A DNA stretch of 64,000 nt, taken from positions 1-64,000 of the forward strand of contig DASTQA010000039.1 of assembly GCA_035762005.1 (NCBI GenBank), in the 5' to 3' direction. The number at the start of each line of letters is the position of its first letter. The stretch's first letter is position 1. The notes beneath the pieces are model-generated. The model did not search any database. It had not been told where the DNA came from and saw only the letters and a program-made list of their open reading frames with translations. This DNA comes from JAIBJN01 sp035762005 (GTDB lineage Bacteria; Actinomycetota; Thermoleophilia; Gaiellales; Gaiellaceae). The position numbers and the translations under genes are program-made. Shown here in pieces: positions 8,924-17,100 of the stretch.

Positions 8924-9639
8924 GCGATCACCGCCTCGACGGGGGCGTGGTCGGAGAGCACCGCGCCTCCCACCCGGCGACGCGCCTCGGGCCACGGCTC
9001 CGGCCCGCGCTCGAGCTCGAGCCCTCGGACGAGGACCTGGTCGATGCCGTCGATCGGCTCGGTGAACCCGGGCACGGTGTGTCCGCGGACGTTGAAGTCC
9101 CCGCAGAGGACGCACCGCGCGGCGTCCGCGACGAGCGCCGCGGCGCGCGCGATCTCGCCGGTGACGAGGCGTCGGTCCGGGCTGTTCGAGGCGTGGAGGT
9201 TCGCGGCGACCAGCCGGCCCTCGGGCGTCTCCAGGTCGAGGGCGTGGCAGACCCGGCGCTGGCCGCCCCGCAGGAGCCAGTCCGATCGCGAGAGCCCCGG
9301 GTTAAGGACGACGCGGCGGTGCCGGCCCGGCTCGAAGTGGGGGTTGACGAGGAGCGCGTTCGCCTGCCCTGTGATGCTCGAGCGGAAGCGGCGCGGGTCG
9401 GCCGCGGTCACCCGGCGGGCGAGCGGCCCGAGGAGCGCCGGCATCGTCATCGCCCAGGACGCGCTCATCCCGCTCCACTCCCCCAGCCGGCGCACGGCCC
9501 AGAGCGGCACCTCCTGGAGCGCCACGAGGTCCGGTGCGTCCGCGGTCGCGAGCCGCACCATCTGCTCCAGGCGGAGCTCGGCCGACTCCGGGTGCGTGCG
9601 CCCGTGGTAGAGGTTCCAGCTGCGGACGAGGAGGCGCAC
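8911..9639 (-). CDS. endonuclease/exonuclease/phosphatase (EEP) family protein
   Basis: The 242-residue product shows the EEP metal-dependent hydrolase motifs in order: SWNLYHG near the N-terminus, ALQEV with the metal-binding Glu, NLHAS, CGDFNV, IDQVLV and the C-terminal LSDHAPVEA. The fold includes exonuclease III, DNase I, sphingomyelinases and inositol phosphatases, and the substrate cannot be chosen from sequence. There is no signal peptide. It is first in a two-gene unit with the class V aminotransferase. Confidence 0.88.
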   Translation of the reverse strand: MRLLVRSWNLYHGRTHPESAELRLEQMVRLATADAPDLVALQEVPLWAVRRLGEWSGMSASWAMTMPALLGPLARRVTAADPRRFRSSITGQANALLVNPHFEPGRHRRVVLNPGLSRSDWLLRGGQRRVCHALDLETPEGRLVAANLHASNSPDRRLVTGEIARAAALVADAARCVLCGDFNVRGHTVPGFTEPIDGIDQVLVRGLELERGPEPWPEARRRVGGAVLSDHAPVEAVIAWTS

Positions 9640-9659
9640 GCGCGGACTAGTCTAGGAAC

Positions 9660-9959
9660 GTGCGCGGGCGCTTCGTCGAGCTCGTCGGGCGCCAGCTCGA
9701 GCTGTTCGCGGCCGAGTACGCGGGGCTCCTGCGGGACTGCGAGGCGGCGCTGGCCGCCTACGACGCCGCCTCCCGTGAGGAGGCCGAGGAGCGCTACGGC
9801 GACTACCTCGACCTCGTCGACGCGGCACGCGACGCGCTCGTCGATTACCGGGACGGGTATGCGAGGACGCTCGAGCTCGACGCGGCCGCGGAGTACGAGG
9901 AGGCCTTCAACCGCCTCGTTCGCAAGCGCCTTCCCCGCCTCGGGCTCGAGCTCGACTAG
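9660..9959 (+). CDS. small hypothetical protein
   Basis: A 99-residue acidic, mostly helical protein from a GTG start (RGRFVELVGRQLELFAAEY at the N-terminus). I recognise no family. Charged heptad-like stretches suggest a helical bundle or coiled coil. It is divergent from the EEP gene, with only 20 nt between starts, so a leaderless or overlapping promoter is likely. Codon use resembles neighbours, which supports a real gene. Confidence 0.55.
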   Translation: MRGRFVELVGRQLELFAAEYAGLLRDCEAALAAYDAASREEAEERYGDYLDLVDAARDALVDYRDGYARTLELDAAAEYEEAFNRLVRKRLPRLGLELD

Positions 9960-10042
9960 GCGCCGGCGTCGAGGTCGAAGCCGGGCGGCCCGTCCCTCGC
10001 CGGGGACGCCGCCGACAACGAGGACGCGTGGGCGTCTCAGCG

Positions 10043-10066
10043 CGGAGGCCTCCCGGCAGGCCTCCG
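10043..10066. terminator. perfect GC-rich hairpin between convergent genes
   Basis: CGGAGGCCT and AGGCCTCCG form a perfect 9-bp stem with a 6-nt loop. It lies in the 170-nt gap between two convergent genes, the best place for a bidirectional terminator, but lacks a U-tract. The rest of the gap (9960-10129) shows no convincing gene. Confidence 0.4.
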
Positions 10067-10129
10067 GCTCGACGAAGAGCGCGTCGCCGGCCGCGAGGAG
10101 CGCTTCCTCGTCGTCGCAGAGGGAGCGGG

Positions 10130-10546
10130 CTAGCGCCCGCCCTCCGGCGGAGGCGCGGGGCCGTAGGAGATGAACTCGAGCAGGCTGCCGTCGGGATCGC
10201 GGAAGTAGACGCTCGTCCCCCGCCCCAGCGCACCGAGGCGGCCGACCGGCCCGGTCTCGATCTCCACGCCCTGGCGCTCGAGGTGGGCGATCGCGTCCTC
10301 GACTGGGCCCGGCCAGACGAAGCAGAGGTCGCTTCCGCCCGGCGCGACCGGGACGTGCGCGACGTTCGTCCCGACGTCGACGCCGGGGCCGTGGACGTTG
10401 AGCTGCGTATCGCCGAGCCGGTAGGCGACCCGGTCGCCCCCTGCCGGGACGAGCTCCGCGCCGACGACCTCACGGTAGAAGCGGTTCGAGACCTCCCAGT
10501 CCGAGACCGCGAGGACGCTGTGGTCGAGCCGGACGCCGGCCGCCAT
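10130..10546 (-). CDS. VOC family protein (glyoxalase/dioxygenase superfamily)
   Basis: The 138-residue product has the vicinal oxygen chelate layout. An N-terminal LDHSVLAVSDWEVSNRFY carries the first metal-ligand His. C-terminal FRDPDGSLLEFISYG carries the terminal Glu ligand. The two beta-alpha-beta-beta-beta modules suggest a homodimer. Members include glyoxalase I, extradiol dioxygenases and fosfomycin-resistance proteins, and the substrate here is not determined. It lies 4 nt after the FAD oxidoreductase and is presumably cotranscribed with it. Confidence 0.9.
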   Translation of the reverse strand: MAAGVRLDHSVLAVSDWEVSNRFYREVVGAELVPAGGDRVAYRLGDTQLNVHGPGVDVGTNVAHVPVAPGGSDLCFVWPGPVEDAIAHLERQGVEIETGPVGRLGALGRGTSVYFRDPDGSLLEFISYGPAPPPEGGR

Positions 10547-10550
10547 GGCG

Positions 10551-11948
10551 CTAGCGGGCCGCCCGGAAGAAGCCCTGCGGGGCGAGGGCGGCGACCCGAC
10601 GGGTGAGGGGCCCCGCGCTGCGGCCCTCGTCCTCGAGCCCTTCCTTGCGGCGGACGGCCGCGCGGACGACGAAGCCGCCCAGGTAGCGGGCGGGCTCGGG
10701 CGGGAACCGGCCCGGCGCGCCCCGGTTGAGCCCGCAGCCGGACCACTCGTCGTCCCGCTCGAGCGCGCTCGAGGCGAGGATCTTGCCCACGGTGAGGCTC
10801 GGCGCCACGCCGTTCCCCGAGTAGCCGACGCCGTAGACGACGGGCACCCGTCCGGGCAGGCGACCGCAGAAGGGGAGGCCGTCCGTCGTCCTGTCGATCG
10901 GGCCGCCCCAGGCGTGCGTGACGGCCGCGCCGGCGGCGAAGGGGACGAGACGGACGAGGTCGCGCTCGAGCTGCCCCCTCGTCGAGGGAGGCGTCTCGCC
11001 GAAGAAGGCGTCGTTCACGCGCCCGCCGAGGACGTGCCGGTGCCCGCCCTGGCCGAAGGCGATGCGGCCGTCCGCGGTCGTGCGGTAGTAGTGGACCATC
11101 AGGCGGGAGTTCGAGATCGACTCGCCGCCCGTCCAGCCGGCCTCCTCCAGCTGCCCGGGGATCGGCTCCGTGGCGACGACGTCGCTCGCGACGGCCACGA
11201 TCGCCGGCCGCAGCTCGGGGATCGCCGCGAGCCACGCCCCGGCTGCAAGGACGACCGCGCCGGCCTCGACCGCGCCGGACGGCGTCCGCACGACGCCCCG
11301 CTCGCGGTCGAGCTCCACCATGGGCGACCGCTCGTGGATCCGCACGCCGCGCGCCTCCGCGAGCCGGCGCAGGCCGCGCGCGAGGAGCGCCGGCTGCACC
11401 GTGGCGCCGCCGGCCTCGAAGGCGGCCCCGAGGTGGGCGGGCGAGCCCGTCCGCCGCCGAACCTCGTCGGCGGGGAGGAGCTCGAACGGCCGCTCGCCGG
11501 CCCGCTCGGCCGCGGCGACGGCGCCCTCCCAGGCGCCGAGCTGCGCGGGCGAGGTCGCCGTCCAGAGCCACCCGCCGCGGCGGAAGTGCGCGTCGATCCC
11601 CTCGCGCCCGCACACCTCCCCGATTTCGTCCACCGCGGCGGCCGAGAGGCGGACGAGGCGGAAGGCCTCCTCCTCGCCGACCCGCTTGACGAGCGTCTCG
11701 ATCTTCGGCCACCAGGAGAGCGCGAAGCCCCCGTTCCGCCCGGAGGGGCCGCCGCCGCAGATGTCGGCCTCGAGGAGGACGACGGCGGCGTCCGGCGCGA
11801 GCTCGGTGATCCGGAGGGCCGCCCAGAGGCCCGTGTAGCCGCCCCCGACGACGCAGACGTCGGCGCGGACGGGCCCCGAGAGCGCCTGCGGCTCGGCGCC
11901 CTCTTCGCGCGCGAGCGCCTCCTGCAACCAGAGCGAGCGCGGGGCCAC
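10551..11948 (-). CDS. FAD-dependent oxidoreductase, DAO (glycine/D-amino acid oxidase) family
   Basis: A 465-residue protein. The Rossmann dinucleotide-binding motif DVCVVGGGYTGLWAAL starts near residue 30, and EADICGGGPSGRNGG is typical of the DAO/GabB-PuuB group. The second half has the conserved WGGPIDRTTDGLPFCG and GYSGNGVAPS blocks near the flavin. Such enzymes oxidise amines or amino acids such as gamma-glutamylputrescine or sarcosine. No substrate-specific residue could be assigned. It pairs with the VOC gene downstream. Confidence 0.9.
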   Translation of the reverse strand: MAPRSLWLQEALAREEGAEPQALSGPVRADVCVVGGGYTGLWAALRITELAPDAAVVLLEADICGGGPSGRNGGFALSWWPKIETLVKRVGEEEAFRLVRLSAAAVDEIGEVCGREGIDAHFRRGGWLWTATSPAQLGAWEGAVAAAERAGERPFELLPADEVRRRTGSPAHLGAAFEAGGATVQPALLARGLRRLAEARGVRIHERSPMVELDRERGVVRTPSGAVEAGAVVLAAGAWLAAIPELRPAIVAVASDVVATEPIPGQLEEAGWTGGESISNSRLMVHYYRTTADGRIAFGQGGHRHVLGGRVNDAFFGETPPSTRGQLERDLVRLVPFAAGAAVTHAWGGPIDRTTDGLPFCGRLPGRVPVVYGVGYSGNGVAPSLTVGKILASSALERDDEWSGCGLNRGAPGRFPPEPARYLGGFVVRAAVRRKEGLEDEGRSAGPLTRRVAALAPQGFFRAAR

Positions 11949-12013
11949 GGCCGCAGCCTAGAGAACCGGGAGGCGCCGCGGACGCCCGCACCGCCGCTCG
12001 GGGAGCCGCCGCC

Positions 12014-15000
12014 TCAGCGGCCGCCGAAGTGGTGGGCGGCGGGCATGGCGCCGCGCACCTCGGCGTCGTTGGCGACCCGGCGGGCGAGCGGGGCGAGCGA
12101 GGCGAGCTCGGCGACGACGACGTTCCGGTTGCGGTCGACCCGCTCGAAGCGGCCGCGGGCCAGGAGGAGCGGCTCTCCGCGCACGAGCGCGCGGTAGCGG
12201 TCGTAGACGGGCGGCGGCACGATGAGGTTCACCTGCCCGTGCTCGTCCTCGACGAGCATGAAGACGACACCGCTCGCCGTCGCCGGCCGCTGGCGGGCGA
12301 CGACCAGGCCGGCGACGGCGACGCGCGCCCCGTGCCGCGCCTCGTGGAGGTCCGTGCTCGCCAGCACCTCGCCGGGCAGGTGCGGCCGCAGGAGCTCGAG
12401 GGGGTGGAGCCCGACGGAGAGGCTCGTCAGGCGGTAGTCGGCGAGCATCCGCTCCCAGGGCGTCTGCTCGGCGAGCTCCGGGATCTCGCTCGTCGGCTCG
12501 AGCGGGAGCGCGAGCTGCCTGCTCGCCCCCCCGTCGCCCGCGCTGACCGTCCGCGGCGCGAGCCCGAGCCGCCAGAGGAGCTGCCGCCGCGGCCAGCCGA
12601 ACGAGTCGCAGGCTCCGCTCGCGACGAGCGCCTCGAGCGCGGGCCGGTCGAGCGGAGCGCGCTGCCCGAGGTCGGCGACGCTCCGAAAGGGCCCGCCGGC
12701 GACGCGCTCCGCCACGAGCGCCTTGGCAGGCTCCTCGCCGAGCCCCTTCACGTAGCCGAGGCCGATGCGGACGACGCCCCGTTCGAGCCGGCACGCGGCC
12801 TCGCTCGCGTTCACGTCGGGCGGCTGCACCTCGACGCCGCGCCGCTGTGCGTCCCGCACGAGGCTCGCCGGCGGGTAGAACCCCATCGGCTGCGCGTTCA
12901 GGAGCGCGCAGAGGAACTCGCCCGGGTAGTGGTGGCGAAGCCAGGCGGACTGGTAGGCGAGGAGCGCGAAGGCGGCCGCGTGCGACTTGGGGAAGCCGAA
13001 CGAGGCGAAGCCGTTGATCTTCGCGAAGACGAGCTCGGCCGTCTCGCGGTCGGCGCCGTTCCGACGCGCGCCCGCGAGGAAGCGCTTGCGGTACGCCTCG
13101 ATCGCGTCGTGGCTGCGCTTGCGGCTCATCGCCCGCCGCAACCCCTCGGCCTCCCCCACGCTGAAGCCGGCGAGCGCCATGGCGACGTCGAGCACCTGCT
13201 CCTGGAAGATGATCGCTCCGAGCGTGTCGCGCAGCGGCTCGGCGAGCGAAGGGTGGTCGTAGGGCGGCTCGTACGCCGGGTCGCGCCGTCGGCGCTCGCG
13301 CCGCTCGATGTACGGATGCACCGCCTTGCCCTGGATCGGCCCGGGCCGCACGAGGGCGACCTGGACGGTGAGGTCGTCGAGGTTCTCGGGTCTCGTCCGC
13401 AGGAGGCTCTGCATCTGCGCACGGCTCTCGATCTGGAAGAGGCCCACCGTGTCGGCCGCCTGGATCTCGCGGTAGACGGCCGGGTCGTCGAGCGGGATCC
13501 GGGAGAGATCGATCGGCTCGTTGCGAAGGAGCGCGACCTGCTCGACGCACTCCTCGACGGCCGAGAGCATCCCCAGCCCGAGCAGGTCGATCTTGAGGAA
13601 GCCCGCGTCCGCGCAGGAGTCCTTGTCCCACTGGCAGTTCTGACGCCCCTCCATCGCCGCCGGCTCGACCGGGACGAGCTCGACGAGCGGCCGCGACGAG
13701 ATGACCATGCCGCCCGGGTGCTGCGAGAGGTGGCGCGGGAGTCCCGCGATCTCGCCGCAGAGCTCGCGGAAGGCGCGCCAGCGCGGCGAGCCGAGGCGAG
13801 CCTCCGCGTCGGCCACGAGCTCCATCTCCTCGCCGACCTTGCGGGCGTTCCAGCCGTCGGACACCCGCGCCAGGCGCTCGAGCTCGGCCTGCGGCAGCCC
13901 GAGCGCCTTGCCCACGTCGCGGATCGCGCCGCGCGCGCGGTAGGTGGCGAAGCTCGCGACGAGCGCCGAGTGCTCGCGGCCGTAGCGCTCGGTCACCGCG
14001 ACGATGAGCTTCTCCCGGATGTCCCGCGGGAAGTCGAGGTCGATGTCGGGGACGGACGAGAGCTCCCGGTTCAGGAAGCGGCCGAGCGCGAGGCCCGCGT
14101 CGACGGGGTCGACGTGCGAGAGCCCGGTCAGGTAGCAGACGATCGAGCCGACCGAGCTTCCCCGCCCGCGCCCGGGCGGGAGCAGGTGGCGCGGCGATCC
14201 CGGCCCGCGCACCTCCGCGGCGACGTCGCGGGCAAGCTCGAGCACCTCCCAGTGGAGGAGGAAGAAGCCGGAGAGGCCGAGGTCGGCGACGAGTGCGAGC
14301 TCCTCGCGGAGCCGCTGGTCGGCCCGGTCGCGCAGGGTCCGCGGCGCGTGGCGGTAGCGCTCGTCGAAGGCCCGCCGGCAGACGCGCGCCAGCTGGAGGT
14401 CGGCCGGATCGTCCCGGTCGGAGAAGTCCGGGTAGCGGTAGCCGAGCTCGTGGGTGAGGTCGAAGGTGAGGCGCTCGGCGAGCTCGGCCGCGGCGAGGAC
14501 GGCCGCGCGGTCGTCGGGGAAGCGCGCGGCGACGCCGCCGGGCGGCAGGAGGACGCTCTCGTCGTTCCCGCGCCGCTCGGGCTCGCACCCCTCGAGCGAC
14601 GTGCGGTTGCGGACGGCGACGAGGGCGTCCTGGAGACGCGTGCGGCGCGGGTGGTGGGCGTGGACGTCGCCGGTCGCCACGGTGCGGACGCCGAGCGTCC
14701 CGGCGAGCGACCGCAGGGCGGCGTTCCGGCGCGCGTCCCCGCGGGCGTAGGGCCGCTGCAGCTCGACGAAGAAGCGGTCGCGTCCGAAGGCGCGGGCGAG
14801 ACGCGCGGCGGCGTTCGGGTCGCGAACGGCGAGGCCGTGGCGGGCGCAGCCCGAGAGGCAGACGAGCCCCTCGCTCCGCTCCTCGAGCAGGGCGAGGTCG
14901 AGGCGCGGGTTCAGGCGCTCGTGCGCGTGCGCGGCGGTGAGGAGGCGGCAGAGGTTCGCGTAGCCGCGTCTCGTCTCGACGAGGAGCGTGACGTGGGAGC

Positions 15001-15217
15001 CGTCGGCGAGCGTCGCCTCGGCACCGGTGATCGCGCGCAGGCCGAGGCTCCTGGCGGCGTAGGCGAACTCGAGCGAGCCGTAGAGCCCGTCGTGGTCGGT
15101 GAGCGCGAGCGCCTCGTACCCGAGCTCGGCGGCGCGCGCGGCGAGCTCCTCGGGCAGCGACGCCCCGTCGAGGAACGAGTAGGCCGAGTGCGCGTGGAGC
15201 TCGACGTATCCCGACAC
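12014..15217 (-). CDS. dnaE2: error-prone DNA polymerase III alpha subunit DnaE2 (ImuC)
   Basis: DnaE2 is the catalytic translesion polymerase of the actinobacterial mutasome, working with ImuB at the beta clamp. The 1067-residue protein begins with a PHP domain (ELHAHSAYSFLDGAS, LTDHDGLYGSLEF). The polymerase core follows, with PDIDLDFPRDIREKL carrying catalytic aspartates and GRGRGSSVGSIVCYLTGLSH just before it. The C-terminal OB-fold is present. The frame is open to 15325, but GTG at 15217 is preferred because conserved sequence (GYVELHAHSAYS) begins two residues later and the longer version would run into repeat copy A. No SOS box is visible in its own upstream region. imuB and the DUF6504-like gene lie upstream on the same strand. 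Confidence 0.96.
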   Translation of the reverse strand: MSGYVELHAHSAYSFLDGASLPEELAARAAELGYEALALTDHDGLYGSLEFAYAARSLGLRAITGAEATLADGSHVTLLVETRRGYANLCRLLTAAHAHERLNPRLDLALLEERSEGLVCLSGCARHGLAVRDPNAAARLARAFGRDRFFVELQRPYARGDARRNAALRSLAGTLGVRTVATGDVHAHHPRRTRLQDALVAVRNRTSLEGCEPERRGNDESVLLPPGGVAARFPDDRAAVLAAAELAERLTFDLTHELGYRYPDFSDRDDPADLQLARVCRRAFDERYRHAPRTLRDRADQRLREELALVADLGLSGFFLLHWEVLELARDVAAEVRGPGSPRHLLPPGRGRGSSVGSIVCYLTGLSHVDPVDAGLALGRFLNRELSSVPDIDLDFPRDIREKLIVAVTERYGREHSALVASFATYRARGAIRDVGKALGLPQAELERLARVSDGWNARKVGEEMELVADAEARLGSPRWRAFRELCGEIAGLPRHLSQHPGGMVISSRPLVELVPVEPAAMEGRQNCQWDKDSCADAGFLKIDLLGLGMLSAVEECVEQVALLRNEPIDLSRIPLDDPAVYREIQAADTVGLFQIESRAQMQSLLRTRPENLDDLTVQVALVRPGPIQGKAVHPYIERRERRRRDPAYEPPYDHPSLAEPLRDTLGAIIFQEQVLDVAMALAGFSVGEAEGLRRAMSRKRSHDAIEAYRKRFLAGARRNGADRETAELVFAKINGFASFGFPKSHAAAFALLAYQSAWLRHHYPGEFLCALLNAQPMGFYPPASLVRDAQRRGVEVQPPDVNASEAACRLERGVVRIGLGYVKGLGEEPAKALVAERVAGGPFRSVADLGQRAPLDRPALEALVASGACDSFGWPRRQLLWRLGLAPRTVSAGDGGASRQLALPLEPTSEIPELAEQTPWERMLADYRLTSLSVGLHPLELLRPHLPGEVLASTDLHEARHGARVAVAGLVVARQRPATASGVVFMLVEDEHGQVNLIVPPPVYDRYRALVRGEPLLLARGRFERVDRNRNVVVAELASLAPLARRVANDAEVRGAMPAAHHFGGR

Positions 15218-15228
15218 GCCTACGCGAC

Positions 15229-15312
15229 GCTCTCGGCACGCTCCGCGCACCACGGGCGCGCTCGACCCCGGTACGCTCGAAAGCGGGTGGTGGGCCGGGG
15301 TGCCCCAGGCGG
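15229..15312 (-). repeat. intergenic repeat, copy A (upstream of dnaE2)
   Basis: First of three near-identical intergenic copies of about 84 nt. The best-conserved core on the plus strand (15270-15307) includes GGTACGCTCGAAAGCGGGTG followed by GTGGGCCGG and GTGCCCCA. It is preceded at a fixed 25-nt spacing by GCGCACCAC. A short CACCAC/GTGGTG pairing is possible between the two parts. It ends 12 nt before the dnaE2 start, and on the other strand it precedes the small cupin gene. Function is unknown. Confidence 0.8.
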
Positions 15313-15336
15313 GAGGAGCGGGCATAGTGGAGCCCG

Positions 15337-15558
15337 ATGGCCGCGGGCACGTACGTCTGCGCGCCGCCGGGCGTCGTGCACACGTTCGCCAACCGAAGCG
15401 GCGAGCCGGTGCGCTTCTTCAACCTCAACACGCCCGGCGGCTGGGAGGACTCCGTCCGCGACCTCGCGGCCGCGACGCCCGCGGACGGGCCTCCGGACGC
15501 GAGGATCGCGGGCGAGGTCCGCGCGCGCTACGACGTCGTCTTCCCGCACGCGTCCTAG
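15337..15558 (+). CDS. short cupin-domain protein, probably a C-terminal cupin fragment
   Basis: The 73-residue frame encodes only the second half of a cupin barrel: AGTYVCAPPGVVHTFANRSG, then EPVRFFNLNTPGGWED. Full cupins of this type are usually well over 100 residues. An in-frame stop (TAG) lies 9 nt upstream of the ATG, so it cannot be extended. It may be a remnant of a longer gene or a minimal dimeric cupin. Its last 4 nt overlap the end of the convergent DUF6504-like gene. It interrupts the imuB to dnaE2 order on the other strand. Confidence 0.5.
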   Translation: MAAGTYVCAPPGVVHTFANRSGEPVRFFNLNTPGGWEDSVRDLAAATPADGPPDARIAGEVRARYDVVFPHAS

Positions 15559-15779
15559 GCGCTCTGCCGGAACCACCGGCCGCCGAGCTCGTCGAGGAAC
15601 ACGACGACGTTCCGCCCGGTCTCGAGCACGACCTCGAAGTAGCGCCGCCGCACGGGCTCCTCCGTCCACCAGCGGTCGACCACCCGCCACTCCTCGCGGA
15701 GCGCGGCCACGCGCACGCGGTCCACCGTCGCCGGCACGCCGCCCTCGCAGGCGACGAGCGCCGGGCGCGGCTCGTTCAG
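15555..15779 (-). CDS. DUF6504-like small protein of the mutasome locus
   Basis: This 74-residue protein lies directly after imuB. It has the sequence VDRWWTEEPVRRRYFEVVLE and ends GGRWFRQSA, which I associate with the small DUF6504-type proteins found beside imuB/dnaE2 in actinobacteria. No ATG or GTG lies at the conserved N-terminus. A CTG codon at 15777-15779 overlaps the imuB TGA as CTGA, the same 4-nt coupling used elsewhere here with ATGA/GTGA, so a CTG start is proposed. A GTG about 17 codons in would lose conserved residues. Its biochemical role is unknown. Confidence 0.65.
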   Translation of the reverse strand: MNEPRPALVACEGGVPATVDRVRVAALREEWRVVDRWWTEEPVRRRYFEVVLETGRNVVVFLDELGGRWFRQSA

Positions 15780-16960
15780 TCGTCGCGCGGAACGAGAATG
15801 GCTCTCGACTCGGGGATGCGCGACCACGGCGCGACCTCCACGACGGTGCAGACCGCGTCCATCCCCGCCGCCGCGCGAACCTGCCGCAGCCCCTCGCGCA
15901 GGCGCTCGCGCAAGCGGCTCCCCCGCGGGCGGACGAGCTCGGCCTGCGTCCCGACCGACTCCGTCAGCTCCCCCAGCTCGAGCCGGAGCTCCGCCGTCGG
16001 CGCGGGGAGCTCCGCAAGCTTGGGAGCGAGCGCGAGCCGAAGGCGGTCGGGCTCCGCCGTCGGCTCGCGCAGCGTGAGCGAGCGCCGCCAGGAGCCCCCG
16101 CCGACGAGCCTCGCCGAGAGGGCGAGCTGTCGCGGAGCCCGGCCGGCCCGCTCCGGGCGGGCGAGCAGGCGCTCGACGAGCGCCGCCAGCGCCCGCGCGA
16201 GCGTGAGCTCGTTGGCGACCGGCTCCGGGAAGGCGAGCGTCTCCGCCAGCTCCGCCGGCGGCCGTCTCGGCGCGACCGCCGCGTCGCCCTCCCCCTGGGC
16301 GAGCCGCCAGGCCTCCGCCCCGTCCGCGCCGAGCCGGTCCGCGACCGCCGTCCCGGGGAGGCGGGCGAGCTCGCCGAGGCGCTTGACGCCCAGCTCGGAG
16401 AGCTCCTCGCGCCGCTCGGGCGTGAGCGGGAGCAGGTCGAGCGGGAGCGGCTCGAGGAAGAGGCGCGTCTCGCCGTCGTCGATCACGAGCGCGCGTCCCG
16501 CCGGAGCCACGGTCGCGGCCGCGAGCGCGGCGAAGCGCCTGGAGGCCGCTCCCACGCGTGCCCCCCACTCCGGCCCGACCGCGTCGAGCGCCCGCCTGAG
16601 CGCGTCGCCGAGGCCCCCGGCCAGCCGCTCGACCCCCCGCGTCTCGAAGTAGACGCATCCCGCCTCGACCGGCTCGACGGCGAAGCCTGCCTCCTCGAGC
16701 CGCCGCAGGAGACGCTCCCACTCCTCCTCGGCCCCGGCCGGGTCCTGCTCGACCAGCTCCAGGCCCGGGTACGTGGCGAGCGCCTCCGAGAGCCGCATCC
16801 CCGGCCGGATGCCCGCGCGCTCGGCGGCGCCGGTGCAGGAGCCGAGGAGCGGCAGCTCCCCCGGCGCCGGCGCGAGCGCCACGGGCCTGCCCGCCAGCTC
16901 CGGCCGCCTAAGGAGCGGCGCTCTGAGAGCGAAGGCCGGGATGAGGAGACAGGCGATCAT
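15776..16960 (-). CDS. imuB: ImuB, Y-family polymerase-like mutasome adapter
   Basis: ImuB is a catalytically inactive Y-family homologue that bridges DnaE2 and the sliding clamp during SOS mutagenesis. The N-terminus MIACLLIPAFALRAP lacks the Asp present in active Y-family polymerases. GCVYFETRGVERLAGG (near residue 110) corresponds to the palm region, and helix-hairpin-helix-like LGVKRLGELARLPG follows near residue 200. ATG at 16960 is chosen over 16987 because it opens the conserved N-terminus and the promoter ends just before it. No imuA-type gene is adjacent: upstream lies a divergent small gene. Confidence 0.9.
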   Translation of the reverse strand: MIACLLIPAFALRAPLLRRPELAGRPVALAPAPGELPLLGSCTGAAERAGIRPGMRLSEALATYPGLELVEQDPAGAEEEWERLLRRLEEAGFAVEPVEAGCVYFETRGVERLAGGLGDALRRALDAVGPEWGARVGAASRRFAALAAATVAPAGRALVIDDGETRLFLEPLPLDLLPLTPERREELSELGVKRLGELARLPGTAVADRLGADGAEAWRLAQGEGDAAVAPRRPPAELAETLAFPEPVANELTLARALAALVERLLARPERAGRAPRQLALSARLVGGGSWRRSLTLREPTAEPDRLRLALAPKLAELPAPTAELRLELGELTESVGTQAELVRPRGSRLRERLREGLRQVRAAAGMDAVCTVVEVAPWSRIPESRAILVPRDD

Positions 16961-16962
16961 GG

Positions 16963-16974
16963 GAACGTACGTTC
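16963..16974 (-). promoter_or_regulatory. SOS (LexA) box 1 of imuB
   Basis: GAACGTACGTTC is a perfect match to the actinobacterial/Gram-positive LexA consensus GAAC-N4-GTTC. It overlaps the predicted -10 hexamer and ends 2 nt before the imuB ATG, so LexA binding would block transcription start. Confidence 0.88.
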
Positions 16975-17000
16975 TACACGAACGCACGTTCTCCTGTCAA
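16971..17000 (-). promoter_or_regulatory. sigma-70 type promoter of imuB
   Basis: On the minus strand a perfect -35 TTGACA (16995-17000) is followed, after an 18-nt spacer, by TAGAAC (16971-16976) as -10. The -10 ends 10 nt before the ATG, so the transcript would have a leader of only a few bases or none. One SOS box fills the spacer and the other covers the -10. Confidence 0.75.
16980..16991 (-). promoter_or_regulatory. SOS (LexA) box 2 of imuB
   Basis: GAACGCACGTTC matches GAAC-N4-GTTC and lies between the -35 and -10. Its start is 17 nt from the start of box 1. It could also influence the divergent gene at 17101. Confidence 0.85.
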
Positions 17001-17100
17001 GAGATTCTCAGTAGTTTTCCGCTCTCCGGCTCGAGGCTCTCCCGGATGCGGCGAGCGGAGCGGGCGGCGAAGGTGCGCGAAAATCGACGAAAGGACAACG

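Noticed and set aside
9960..10129. Minus-strand reading with ALFVEPEACREASALRRPRV that looked like a gene fragment
   Set aside because: It has no start, continues antisense through the gene at 9660 and matches no family I know. A hairpin between convergent genes explains the region better.
12029..17014. Plus-strand frame of over 1600 codons
   Set aside because: It is antisense to dnaE2, the DUF6504-like gene and imuB, all of which carry clear family motifs.
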